In this document: positions 16,455 through 26,821 of the stretch, piece after piece
Position numbering within the stretch: position 1 is the first letter of the stretch
Layout of the letters: each line of letters begins with the position of its first letter
Assembly: GCA_035561515.1 (NCBI GenBank)
Contig: DATMXP010000019.1
Location: forward strand, 62,001-126,000
DNA length: 64,000 nt
Direction of reading: 5' to 3'
Source: Terriglobales bacterium
Lineage (GTDB): Bacteria; Acidobacteriota; Terriglobia; Terriglobales; Acidobacteriaceae
Notes under the pieces: generated by a model
What the model saw: the letters and a program-made list of their open reading frames with translations, nothing else
The model's database searches: none
Told to the model about the DNA's origin: nothing
Position numbers and translations under genes: made by a program

Positions 16455-16700
16455 TCTTGAACTGGTCACCAACTGCGGACGCATCTGTTTGGGCCGAAAA
16501 AAGATCAACTTCAGCACCGTCTTCGCCGGTCAGGCGGTCGGCATCAAGGAAATCCACGATGATATCTGGCTGGTTAGCTTTATGGACTATGATCTGGGAT
16601 ACTTCGATCTGGAAACGCGGGTGCTCGAACCCCTCGATAACCCGTTCGGCCCAAAACTGTTACCTATGTAGCCGGTACATTCTGTTACCTATGTCTCCGG
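16455..16700 (+). mobile_element. IS481-type transposase C-terminal remnant with terminal repeat
   Basis: The frame reads VTNCGRICLGRKKINFSTVF and DDIWLVSFMDYDLGYFDLET, which I recognise as the conserved end of integrase-core transposases of the IS481 type. The sequence TGTTACCTATGTCTCCGG at 16683-16700 looks like the element's terminal inverted repeat. The catalytic core and the other end are missing, so the element is dead. Confidence 0.65.
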
Positions 16701-16998
16701 ACCGGCCCGCAATGTCTTGGTCGGCTTGAGGAAAGATTCGCGCTGTGCTCGAATCAAGAAGGAAAGGAACACCCCGAGTGGACGGCAGAGTTAGCATCTG
16801 TTCTGCCCATGGGTGACGGCAAGTAGGCCGAAAGTTCATTGGTGCGTCCTTTTGGGAGCCCGTATTTTAGCGTGGCCCCGGACTTCGTGCTCAAGTCAGT
16901 GGTAACGACTGCCTGGTTCTGAGGCATGTCGATCCCGTTTAGGAGATTACTCGCGTGTACGGTTCCGGGCCGTCTCGCATGGCACAAAAGGAGATGCT

Positions 16999-17533
16999 AT
17001 GTCGAGGAAACTGAGTGCCCGAGAACCGTTCAGCCGATGCTGCGTTGCCTGAACCAAAATGCTGCTGGCATAGATGTCGGAGCGACCGAAGTCTACATTG
17101 CAGTGCGTCGGATCGGGATGCGCAACCGGTGCGACGATTCGCGACGTTCACCGAAGACCTGCACGCTGCCGCCAACTGGCTGAAGGCTTGCACGATCAAG
17201 ACGGTAGCCATGGAATCGACCGGCGTGTACTGGATTCCGTTGTTTCAAATCCTGGAAGCACAACAGTTTCAGGTCCTATTAGTGAATGCGCGTCATGTAA
17301 AGAATGTGCCCGGACGCAAGTCGGACGTGGCCGACTGTCAATGGGTGCAGTATCTGCATTCGGTGGGGTTGCTGCGCGGTTCATTTCGACCAGAACAACT
17401 GGTATGTACGGTGCGTTCCATCCTGCGTCATCGCGACAGTTTGGTGAAGTTGGCCTGTGTGCACACCCAGCACATGCAGAAGGCGCTGGATCAGATGAAC
17501 CTGCAACTCCATCACGTGATCAGCAACATCTGA
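16999..17533 (+). pseudogene. IS110-family transposase, frameshifted and truncated
   Basis: The N-terminal DEDD half can be read only by changing frame: LNQNAAGIDVGATEVYIAV (first Asp), then WLKACTIKTVAMESTGVYW (Glu) and VKNVPGRKSDVADCQWVQYL (Asp pair region). The C-terminal Tnp_20 domain with the catalytic Ser is absent. At least two frameshifts and the truncation make it non-functional. The 16704-16998 stretch before it probably holds the old element end. Confidence 0.8.
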
Positions 17534-18106
17534 GCCACCGCTTTCCAACCGTTGAGTCCCGAATCAGTTAGTGCTTCGACTACGCGATCAGTGACAAAGA
17601 TAAAGGCCGGAAGGGGCCATATCATGAAAAAATCGCTTCCGTCCCACTGAGCATTATCGACCAGTTTCTCCGGACGGTCGAAACAGGAATACACACGTCT
17701 AGGACATGCAGGACACGACTCAAGGAGTTTGACCCCCGAATCCCTCGGCCGCGACTCCACCCCACCCAGTAACCACTAACTCCCATAGCGTAGGGAGGCG
17801 TTCTTTTCGTTGACGAGCCCATTGTGCCTTGACCGGCTTAACCTCAAAACCTGAGAAACGTTCCTGCAAAAATAACCGAAGTGCCTCTTCCTGAATGATA
17901 CAGTCGCTCATCCACGTCCAAACGAGCGTCTCTGGTTGCCGTTTCAACTGAACACTTAGCTCCGTGCAACGCGGACCGCCAGCCTGATGTTCAGGGTGTA
18001 GCGGGCAGTAGATTATTCGGGAATCAACTTCCCCCTTCATCCAGTCGGCAGCGGGTTCTTGGTCATCAGGATCGGTTAAGTGCCAGAATTGCCTACATGG
18101 TTTCAC
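17512..18106 (-). pseudogene. Double-CXXCG-type immunity-like protein, frameshifted in a G-run
   Basis: The first frame (GTG 18106) reads RQFWHLTDPDDQEPAADW and later LPTLWELVVTGWGGVAAEGFG. The second continues VKLLESCPACPRRVYSCF and ends LTDSGLNGWKAV. Removing one G from a run of five joins them. The pattern resembles the SitI6-type double-CXXCG immunity proteins of myxobacterial toxin systems, though the first Cys pair is poor (IIYCPLHPEH). It lies beside an Rhs fragment, which supports an immunity origin. Its start overlaps the IS3 remnant, so the true N-terminus may be lost. Confidence 0.5.
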
Positions 18107-18573
18107 GTTTCAGTCCAAATTTCTCGAGCATGCGCTCTAGTTGTCGAAGTACATCACTACGAGTATAGCCGGGGTTTCCTTGGAGGAAGCGCCGCGATCG
18201 GTAGCGATAGGTGCTGATCGCCACCAGCATCAGAGCACACGCTCGCCGTTCGCTGAAGGCATATTCTCTGCACATCTGCTCGATAGCTGCCTTCATCGCT
18301 ACGAGCTCCAGCCGTTTTTTCGGATCACCGACTGCAACGCTTCCTTGTCCAGCGACAGATCCGCCACCAGCTTCCGCAATCGCGTGTTCTCGTCACGCAA
18401 CTGCTTGGCCTCCTGCGCCTCCGATACCGTCATCCCGCCGTACTTCGCTTTCCACGCATAGATCGTGTGCTTGCTCACGCCCGGCTCTCTTGCCACGTCC
18501 TCGGCACGACGCCCCGTCCCAACTGCTTCAGCGCCCCGATCATCTGCGCCTCACTGTGCTTCCCCTTCGACAT
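18093..18573 (-). mobile_element. IS3-family remnant (orfA frameshifted, orfB truncated)
   Basis: OrfA begins at ATG 18573 (SKGKHSEAQMIGALKQLG), loses frame, and resumes as REPGVSKHTIYAWKAKYGGM and EAQEAKQLRDENTRLRKLVA. OrfB starts MKAAIEQMCREYAFSERRAC but stops after 67 residues at 18093, before any DDE residue. The element cannot transpose. It sits at the truncated 5' side of the Rhs fragment and probably caused that truncation. Confidence 0.85.
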
Positions 18574-18634
18574 ACCTCTTCCCCTTTCGCAAATCCGAAA
18601 TCATACTCGGTTGTGTGCGAATCTAGGGGAGCAG

Positions 18635-20730
18635 GTCATAACAGCCGTCACTTACCCCTCTGGACCATATGCCGCGAATACGCCGGAAAAGCACTTTGTC
18701 TACGACTCGGCGAGCCTGACGTACAACGGCAGCGCGGTCGCTATGCAGAACGCCAAAGGCCGGCTGGTACGCGCTTACACGGGTCCAGCAGGTTCCAAGA
18801 AGACTGACCTGTTCTACAGCTACAGTGCGCGGGGCGAGATTGTGGATGTTTACCAGTCAACCGCAACCTCGGGCGGTAAGTACTATCACGTTTCCGGAAC
18901 CTACTGGGCGCATGGTGCGTTAAAGACGCAATCGCAGGCCAAGGCTGCGACTTCAGCCGCAGCCAGCGAGGTCACCTTTGCCGGACTACCCGCCATCACC
19001 TATGGCGTAAATGCTGCAGGAAGAGTGAGCGCGGTGAACGATGGAAGCGCACAAAATCCAGTCACAGGCGTGACCTATGCCCCAGCGGGCAGCATTCCGG
19101 CTCCGGCGGGCTATCTTACCGGAGTGACTTACGGTTCGCAGGATGTGGATACCTTTACTCCCGACGTGAATACAGGTCGCATGACTCAGTTCAAGTATGC
19201 GGTGAACGGGCAGAATGTGATTGGCGATCTGACCTGGAACGCTAACGGCAGTCTGAAGACCCTGGCCTACACTAATCCGTTCCATGCTGGCAGCACCATG
19301 ACCTGCAACTACACGCACGACGATCTGGCGCGTATCGCCTCAGTAGATTGTCCCGGCAAGTGGGCGCAGGACTTCACCTATGATGCGTTCGGCAACATCA
19401 ACAAGTCCGGCAACGTCTCGTTCTTGGCCACCTACGCTCCGGCGACCAATCGTGTCACCAACTTGGGTATCACTTACGATACCAACGGTAACATCACCAA
19501 TGATGGTATGCACCCCTACCAGTGGGACGCCGAAGGGAGAACCCAGACGGCGGAGGCGATTGGTGTCACCTACGACGCGTTCGACCGCATGGTGGAGCAG
19601 GACGACGGCGGCACCTACACGCGCTTCCTGTACGGTGTGCAAGGCGAAAAACTGGCCACGGTCGCAGTCACCGCTCTGATCCAGGGGTTCGTCGCCCTAC
19701 CCGGCGGTGGTACAGCGGTGTATACCAGCAGCGGATTGAGCTTCTACCGGCATGCCGACTGGCTGGGCAGCACCCGCTTCGCCTCAACTCCGAGCCGCAC
19801 GATGCACTACAGCCGAGGCATTGCACCCTACGGCGAACCCAACTACGGAAGCAACACCATTGACAAACCTTCACCGGTCAGACACAGGACACGGCGGACG
19901 GCATCTACGACTTCCTGTATCGGCGCTACAACCCGAATCAGGGCAGGTGGATTTCTCCCGACCCGATAGGCGTTGCGGCGGTAAGCCCCACTAATCCGCA
20001 AAGCTGGAATCGCTACGCGTATGTGTCAAACGATCCCGCGAATGCCGTGGACAAATTAGGATTATGGCAATGGTGTGGTCCTCGATGCCATGGCGATGGA
20101 AGTAGCGGATATGATCCCGCAGATCACTTTGTTGCTGGAAGTAGCTATACGACGGGCGCGGGAAACTGTACGTACAACGGGCTTTCGGTCGGGTGTGGCA
20201 CTGCAATGGGTTTTGTCGGCGATGGAGGTGCAGCAGTATGTTCGCAGTGCAAGCTTGGGGATCGAGTAGGTAATGACGGTCAGATCTATAGTTGGCACCC
20301 AGCAGGTTTTTGGACGGACTACAACCTGAGCACCAACAAGGATAATGGGCCACATCTGTTTCGCGCAGGTGGATGGTATCCATCTGGGCTCTTGGCTAAT
20401 GGCGACCTCATGGTCGGAAACTGGGGTCAGCAGCTTCTCCAAGGAAACCGCCAGTTATGGCGAAACGCTAGCGGGGCGGCGAGCACGGCGCTCGTTGGCA
20501 CTGGTGTTGTAATCGCGGGAGTGCCTGCTACTGCTTCGCTTGCGCCGTACGCGGTAGAGGTTGGGAACACAGCCTTTACGCTTGGTAGGACGCTTTACTA
20601 CAACCCTTCGACTTGGCAGATTATCTCTGACTTTATTCAAGGTCTTACGCCTGCAACAGCGGTCCCAGCGAGCTATGCAGCGGGTGCTGGAGAGGTCGTT
20701 TGCACTTATTGGGACAGCATTTGTCGGTAG
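18635..20730 (+). pseudogene. Rhs/YD-repeat polymorphic toxin, C-terminal part, frameshifted
   Basis: The frame from about 18635 encodes many YD/RHS repeats (DFTYDAFGNINKSGN, YQWDAEGRTQTAEAI, VTYDAFDRMVEQDDGGTYTR). Near 19862-19868 a missing A in GACAAACC breaks the frame. It resumes with FTGQTQDTADGIYDFLYRRY and WISPDPIG, the conserved Rhs core end. After that comes a variable tail of about 230 residues with CGPRCHG, GCGTAMG and CSQCKLG Cys motifs and a hydrophobic region, the likely toxin part; I do not recognise its class. The N-terminal shell is missing, so the gene is an orphan tip. Confidence 0.8.
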
Positions 20731-20749
20731 GAACTGGGAGTGGAGTATC

Positions 20750-21172
20750 TTGCATATCCGATATCCTGTACGAAACTTCAGATGCCCTTTTTGTGGCACA
20801 AGAATGCCTACTGAAGAGTACCAAGGCTGGAAACCGTGGAAGTGTCCTGGCTGCTCTCAGGCGCTCCAGTTTTCGAAAGCTCACGGTTCTGTCCTGCAAT
20901 TGTGTTTCATCGGAATTGCACTGCTGGTCCTGTACTTGCTAGGAGTAAGAGGGTGGCAACTTGCCCTGGGCGCTGTTATAGGAGGATTCTTAGCAGCAGT
21001 GGTGCTTGCTGGGCCACTCGACCGAATAATCCCTCCGCGACTTGAGCCATACCAGCCACCGCCTTGGAAGGAAGAGAAGTCGGCGACATTGTCTTCTCAC
21101 GACCGCGTCGATTCTGATGAGTCTCAGAAGTCAGTCCAGTCTGGGGACGATCCGTCGGCGAAAAAATCATAG
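20750..21172 (+). CDS. Zinc-ribbon membrane protein, candidate Rhs immunity protein
   Basis: I chose the TTG at 20750 because GGAGTGGAG lies 5 bp upstream and the Rhs stop is 19 bp before. The product begins with a zinc ribbon (CPFCGTRM and CPGCSQAL), then two adjacent hydrophobic segments (VLQLCFIGIALLVLYLLG and LALGAVIGGFLAAVVLAG), and an acidic, Ser-rich tail. Position directly after an Rhs toxin tip is the classical place of the immunity gene; that role is inference. The frame is intact, unlike its partner. Confidence 0.55.
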   Translation: MHIRYPVRNFRCPFCGTRMPTEEYQGWKPWKCPGCSQALQFSKAHGSVLQLCFIGIALLVLYLLGVRGWQLALGAVIGGFLAAVVLAGPLDRIIPPRLEPYQPPPWKEEKSATLSSHDRVDSDESQKSVQSGDDPSAKKS

Positions 21173-21326
21173 TCGGATGGTTCATTGAACACAGGAACAG
21201 CAACCGTAACGTCTAGACTGGTCGCGTCGGGCGGCAAATCTCTGGTGAGACACCATGGGCCCGGTTGGCGCACCACTGAGAATGAAAATAGGTGCTCAAC
21301 GCTGGGAAGCGATGCGGGTCAGGGTC

Positions 21327-21431
21327 GTGGTACAAGCATTCGCGGTAGGCGATTGCTTGAAGGTCGGTTGTAAATCGTGTGAGGACTTGATCCCGCTGGT
21401 CGAGACTGATCCGCGTCGGTAAAGGTACCAC
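21327..21431 (+). ncRNA. Candidate IS110 bridge RNA core
   Basis: GTGGTAC at 21327-21333 pairs with GTACCAC at 21425-21431 and closes a domain of about 105 bases. Inside it, CAAGCA (21333-21338) pairs with TGCTTG (21354-21359) around a 15-base loop, which could be a target-binding loop; the 21380-21415 part could be a donor loop. Position in the long left end before the transposase fits published bridge RNAs. I could not match the loops to the element ends. Confidence 0.4.
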
Positions 21432-21517
21432 TGTTGGTCGCACCCAGGAATGGGAAGGACGTGTAGCAGTTTCTGTACGAGACCTGCGACGCAGCAATCG
21501 CCTCCCTAGGAGGCGTT

Positions 21518-22756
21518 ATGCGGACCTTGGTGGAGCGTGGCTGTGGACTGGACGTGCATCAAGCCACAGTGGTGGCTTGCTTGTTAACGGTTCGGGAAGA
21601 CGGAAGAATGCAGAAGCAGATGCGGACCTTTGGCACCACAACGCGAGAGCTGCTATGCCTGCGGGACTGGCTGCTCTCCGAAGACTGCACGCATCTGGCG
21701 ATGGAAAGCACAGGTGTGTACTGGCAGCCGGTCTACGCGATCCTGGAAGGATCGTTGCAGATCGTGGTCGCCAACGCCCAGCACGTGAAGAAAGTCCCTG
21801 GACGCAAGACCGACGTGAAGGATGCGGAGTGGCTGGCCGACTTACTCTGTCATGGTTTGCTGCGGCCTAGCTTCGTTCCGCCCCGGTCGATCCGTGAGCT
21901 TCGCGACCTGACCCGCTACCGGCGCAAGCTGGTGGAAAGCCAAGCCGCCGAGCGCAACCGTCTGCTGAAGCTACTGGAATCCGCCAACATCAAACTGGCC
22001 AGCGTGGCCAGCGATGTGTTCGGAGTCTCGGGCCGCCTGATGCTGCGCGCCCTTATCGAGGGCAAAGCCAACCCCGAGGAGATGGCCGAACTGGCCAAGC
22101 GGAAGATGCGGAGCAAGATTCCTGCTCTTCGACTCGCCTTGGAAGGACGAGTCGAAGAGCACCATCGTTTTCTGCTGAAGTTGCAACTGGAGCGCGTGGA
22201 ATCGGTAGAGAAGGACCTCATGGTGCTTGAGCAACGCATCCGGGAGAAACTCGAGCCCTATGCGTCGCAGTTGGACTTGCTGGATGAAATCCCAGGCGTG
22301 GACTGGACCCTGGCTGCGGTCATCATCGCCGAACTCGGGATCGACATGACCGTATTCGAGAGCGTCTCGCAGGTGGCCTCCTGGGCTGGGGTCTGCCCTG
22401 GCAACAACGAGTCCGCCGGCAAGCGCAAGAGCAGCCGCACCCCGAGGGGGAATGTGTACTTGAAGTGCGCCCTCGTCGAGGCTGCCAACTCCGCAGCTAA
22501 GGCCAAGGGCACCTATCTACGAGACAAGTTTTACCGCCTCAAAGCGCGGCGCGGATACAAGCGCGCTGCCGTCGCCATCGCCCACAAGATCTTGGTGGCC
22601 ATCTATCACATGCTTTCCCAGCAAGTCTCCTACAACGACCTTGGCGACCTCTACCTGGACAAGCTCAACAAACATCACCTGACTCGCAACCTGGTCCGCC
22701 GCTTGGAGCGCCTCGGCTACACCGTGGACCTGAAGCTTCAGGAGAACGCCGCGTGA
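21518..22756 (+). CDS. IS110-family transposase (bridge-RNA-guided recombinase)
   Basis: The 412-residue protein is full length and intact. The N-terminal RuvC-like DEDD domain shows CGLDVHQATVVACLL (Asp), HLAMESTGVYWQPV (Glu) and KTDVKDAEWLADLL (Asp pair). A coiled-coil segment follows, and the C-terminal Tnp_20 domain has LDEIPGVDWTLAAVIIAELG and VASWAGVCPGNNESAGKRKS with the catalytic Ser region. ATG 21518 is preceded by AGGAGG. Its intact state contrasts with the IS110 remnant at 17 kb, so it is probably a later arrival and may still move. Confidence 0.95.
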   Translation: MRTLVERGCGLDVHQATVVACLLTVREDGRMQKQMRTFGTTTRELLCLRDWLLSEDCTHLAMESTGVYWQPVYAILEGSLQIVVANAQHVKKVPGRKTDVKDAEWLADLLCHGLLRPSFVPPRSIRELRDLTRYRRKLVESQAAERNRLLKLLESANIKLASVASDVFGVSGRLMLRALIEGKANPEEMAELAKRKMRSKIPALRLALEGRVEEHHRFLLKLQLERVESVEKDLMVLEQRIREKLEPYASQLDLLDEIPGVDWTLAAVIIAELGIDMTVFESVSQVASWAGVCPGNNESAGKRKSSRTPRGNVYLKCALVEAANSAAKAKGTYLRDKFYRLKARRGYKRAAVAIAHKILVAIYHMLSQQVSYNDLGDLYLDKLNKHHLTRNLVRRLERLGYTVDLKLQENAA

Positions 22757-22861
22757 AAGCTGCGGTAATTTTCGTAGCAGATTTGCCGCCACATTTCCGG
22801 CCTGGTTTTGCCTTTATACCATTCCGTTACCGGCGCTTCCTTGGGGAAGTGCTGTCGGGGT

Positions 22862-22916
22862 GGTGTTCGGGGAAGTCCATGCCTTCCCCAAACACCGCTA
22901 CCAAGTTTGGTAGCGG
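22862..22916. repeat. Two adjacent strong hairpins downstream of IS110
   Basis: First hairpin: arms at 22862-22875 and 22883-22896, 14 bp with one mismatch (core GGGGAAG/CTTCCCC). Second: CCGCTACCAA (22895-22904) and TTGGTAGCGG (22907-22916), perfect, with a 2-bp centre. They share two bases at the junction. They may be a recombination site, a protein-binding site or a strong terminator. No convincing gene lies between 22757 and 23164. Confidence 0.6.
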
Positions 22917-23164
22917 CGGGTAGTTTCGTTACAACAGAATTTTCGACTATTTTGCCGCCATCGACGAAACTTTTCTCGTGCGACGGCGTCTATCTCTCCA
23001 GCGCCGAAGCCGCCGCCGTAACCCATCAAGATTCTCTCGTTCCACTCCCATCCATCAAGCTTACCCAGAGTCAATCGTCCACGGTCGGTCGTATCCCCCT
23101 AGCGGAAGCTGTCACCCAACGTAACCAGCGAACCACCACACTCGAAGACGGATGGAAGGTGGAG

Positions 23165-24064
23165 ATGACAACTGAGAATTTCCGTACCCGCTCGGCAATG
23201 ATCGACGAGAAGTCCGAAGCGTTCCTGAAACTGCTTGTTGCTTTGGGCGGGTACTGCACTGTAGCTCATGCTGAAGAGTTGAAGCTTGCCGACACGCCCA
23301 GGCGGGCCCGAGGCTACCTCAGAAGACTAGAAAACGCTGGCTTCCTGCGGCGTGTCACCGCATATCCTGTCGTGTACCAAGTCACCAAATCCACCACCCG
23401 CCACCTTGAACGCGACTCCGGAGCGCGACGCCGCCATCCACTGACGACGGTGCAGACCCGTCTGCTGGCCGTGGATTTCTATCTTGCCGCTCGCAAATGG
23501 CCAGCGGAGTTCATCTTGGATCACGAAGAAAAGATCACGACCTTTACCGACAACAATTGCCCGGCAAGCGCTCTGCCGCAGCGCGGCGGAAGACCGTATC
23601 TGCGCGAAGAATTCCTACTCTGGCTTCCCGACGGACGACTCGGCGTCGCCATCGTGGATCAACCCCATGTCAGCACTCTGTCGCAGATGATTGGCTTAGT
23701 ACGACGTTTCGCGCCTGTGATCCGGTACATGGGAGAAGGAACAATGAAACTGCTGATCGCGACCGGCAACCAGCAACGCTACTATCTTTGCCGGCGGTTG
23801 TTGGAACACCCGAGACTGCTAGCGGCTTGGCCGAGCGAGTTCGAATTCGCAGTTAGGCCACATTTGGTACTGCGACCGACGCCGTCGGTCGCGGCCCTGC
23901 TTTGCACGGCGTGCCATCGTCAAGAACATCCACCCGAAGCACCTCCCGACCATGCTTTGGACCAGCCAATTGCAAGAAAGTGGACGAAGCACCGTTCTCC
24001 ACATAATCCGAAGAAACAAGCCGCCGAACCAACCATCTCCATCCACTGCGATCTCATCGACTGA
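23165..24064 (+). CDS. Winged-helix protein of a mobile island
   Basis: I chose ATG 23165 (GGTGGAG upstream) because the earlier open frame runs through hairpins. The first 80 residues form a winged helix: KLLVALGGYCTVAHAEELKL, then RRARGYLRRLENAGFLRRV and a wing. The remaining 200 residues read as a globular domain (FILDHEEKITTFTDN, YLREEFLLWLPDGRLGVAIV), resembling replication-relaxation or plasmid-type proteins, though I cannot name it. The C-terminus is Pro/His-rich. It lies upstream of a serine recombinase and is likely part of the same island. Confidence 0.55.
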   Translation: MTTENFRTRSAMIDEKSEAFLKLLVALGGYCTVAHAEELKLADTPRRARGYLRRLENAGFLRRVTAYPVVYQVTKSTTRHLERDSGARRRHPLTTVQTRLLAVDFYLAARKWPAEFILDHEEKITTFTDNNCPASALPQRGGRPYLREEFLLWLPDGRLGVAIVDQPHVSTLSQMIGLVRRFAPVIRYMGEGTMKLLIATGNQQRYYLCRRLLEHPRLLAAWPSEFEFAVRPHLVLRPTPSVAALLCTACHRQEHPPEAPPDHALDQPIARKWTKHRSPHNPKKQAAEPTISIHCDLID

Positions 24065-24073
24065 CCACAAATG

Positions 24074-24151
24074 CCGGGCGGCTGCCCGGTGCGACGCAAA
24101 ACACCCACACGCACCCGGCGTGCAGCGGCGGGCCGACAGGCCGCCGCTGCA
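24074..24151. repeat. Two GC-rich hairpins in the island
   Basis: CCGGGC (24074-24079) pairs with GCCCGG (24084-24089). TGCAGCGGCGG (24121-24131) pairs perfectly with CCGCCGCTGCA (24141-24151) around 9 bases. They follow the winged-helix gene directly and may end its transcript, but there is no T-tract. I see no gene between 24065 and 24274. Confidence 0.55.
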
Positions 24152-24274
24152 TGGCCCCCGGACCACGAACAAGAAAAGCCGCAGGGCGGACTCCCTTCCC
24201 TTGGCCGTTTCGCCTTTCCCATCTCCTTTGTCATCCATTCCCTTTCAGCCACGACGCAGACCCACTCGACTTCA

Positions 24275-24571
24275 ATGTTCGAGGCGTTCGAATTGATATC
24301 GCAAGGGAATAAGTCCGTCGAAAGAAGTATGAATCGGCCTCCATCTTCCACTCTATCGTCAGAGTGGGAGCGTTCTCCTCGGATGGCCGCCAACGGGAAA
24401 CAGCCGTCATTCACGGAAGGCCATCAGACTGTCAGCCTCCGATCCATGCCGAATCGCTCGCCAGAAACGAGCGCCGAAGATTGGGGACTGGATGACGCTT
24501 CCATCTCGCAACTCCGCCAGTTCTTTGAATTGCTCGACCGCTGGGACCGGGAAGCGACGAAACCCATGTAG
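24275..24571 (+). CDS. Small hypothetical protein before the recombinase, 98 aa
   Basis: From ATG 24275 the product is hydrophilic with a Ser/Pro/Arg-rich middle and an acidic helical end (SAEDWGLDDASISQLRQFFE, then LLDRWDREA). There is no clear ribosome-binding site. It precedes the serine recombinase by 84 bp on the same strand. The C-terminal helix looks like a short protein-interaction motif. Its role, if real, might be as a recombination directionality factor; this is speculation. Confidence 0.45.
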   Translation: MFEAFELISQGNKSVERSMNRPPSSTLSSEWERSPRMAANGKQPSFTEGHQTVSLRSMPNRSPETSAEDWGLDDASISQLRQFFELLDRWDREATKPM

Positions 24572-24655
24572 AAATCCATAATTCGTCCCACGCTCATCTT
24601 TCCACTGCGCTAGTCTCGTCGTAACATGCAGCAATTGCTTCTGTAGGGGGATTCC

Positions 24656-26152
<1,497 letters not shown>

Positions 26153-26382
26153 AGTCAACTTCTAAATGCTTCATTCGGCGTCGCTTAGGAGCCGGGAAGC
26201 CACTCTTTTTCTCGCTTCATTTGTACCGAATGTACCGAACTCTCGGAGCTCGGATGCTTCAATCATTCTACCGTGGTACAAGGCGAGTAGGTTCTCAGAA
26301 GACGTTAATTCAGATGGGTGGCAGGAGTCGGTCAAAAGGTGTCGCACCGCGGCTGCGAACACCTATCGAAACAACATCGGTT

Positions 26383-26709
26383 ATGATTGTGGCGATGCGG
26401 TCTGAGTGGCTCAAAGCAATCGCCGTCGTGGCTCTCGTCATTATGTTGGTCGGTATCGCCGTGCCCGATGCCAGCAGTGACGATGACCCGACATTGGCGT
26501 CCGCGTCCACCACAGTCTCGACTGCGCACTCGGGAAATCAGCCATTCGGATGCCAGCACGAAGAGGACTGTTTCTGTTGCGCGCACATCGCCCCTACGGC
26601 ACAGGTTGTCCTCCCTTCGCTGATCCTCTCAACAGAAATCCAGCAGGAAGTAAGCGTTACGGTCGTCAGCTCGATTCCGTCTCCGCCCTACCACCCTCCA
26701 AGAGCCTAG
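26383..26709 (+). CDS. Small secreted Cys-rich protein with YHPPRA end (operon A)
   Basis: From ATG 26383 (or ATG 26395) the product has a signal segment (AIAVVALVIMLVGIAVPDA), a Ser/Thr linker, the motif CQHEEDCFCCAHI, and the C-terminal sequence PSPPYHPPRA. The homolog at 43928-44263 shares DCFCC and ends HYHPPRA, and both precede a czcCBA operon, so the family is linked to metal efflux. Cys and His positions suggest periplasmic metal binding or sensing. I do not know a family name. Two tandem TGTACCGAA copies lie at 26222-26239. Confidence 0.7.
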   Translation: MIVAMRSEWLKAIAVVALVIMLVGIAVPDASSDDDPTLASASTTVSTAHSGNQPFGCQHEEDCFCCAHIAPTAQVVLPSLILSTEIQQEVSVTVVSSIPSPPYHPPRA

Positions 26710-26821
26710 CCTGAGCGAATCGTAATCCGAACTAACTGAGTCAACCCAAGGCTGTCGCGGTTGGGTCGTTGGTATGCGTCCCGTCCTCAACGCCAGCCTT
26801 CAACCTTCGCCAGGAGTACGT

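Larger units (their letters stand above)
21180..22810 (+). mobile_element. IS110-family element (approximate limits)
   Basis: A complete DEDD/Tnp_20 transposase is preceded by about 340 bp of non-coding DNA and followed by about 50 bp before sequence of different character. IS110 elements lack terminal inverted repeats, so both limits are approximate and inferred from the layout only. The long left end fits the IS110 group, where the guide (bridge) RNA is encoded. Confidence 0.6.

Noticed and set aside
22808..23164. N-terminal extension of the winged-helix gene
   Set aside because: The extended frame passes through strong hairpins and has no conserved pattern; a good start site lies at 23165.
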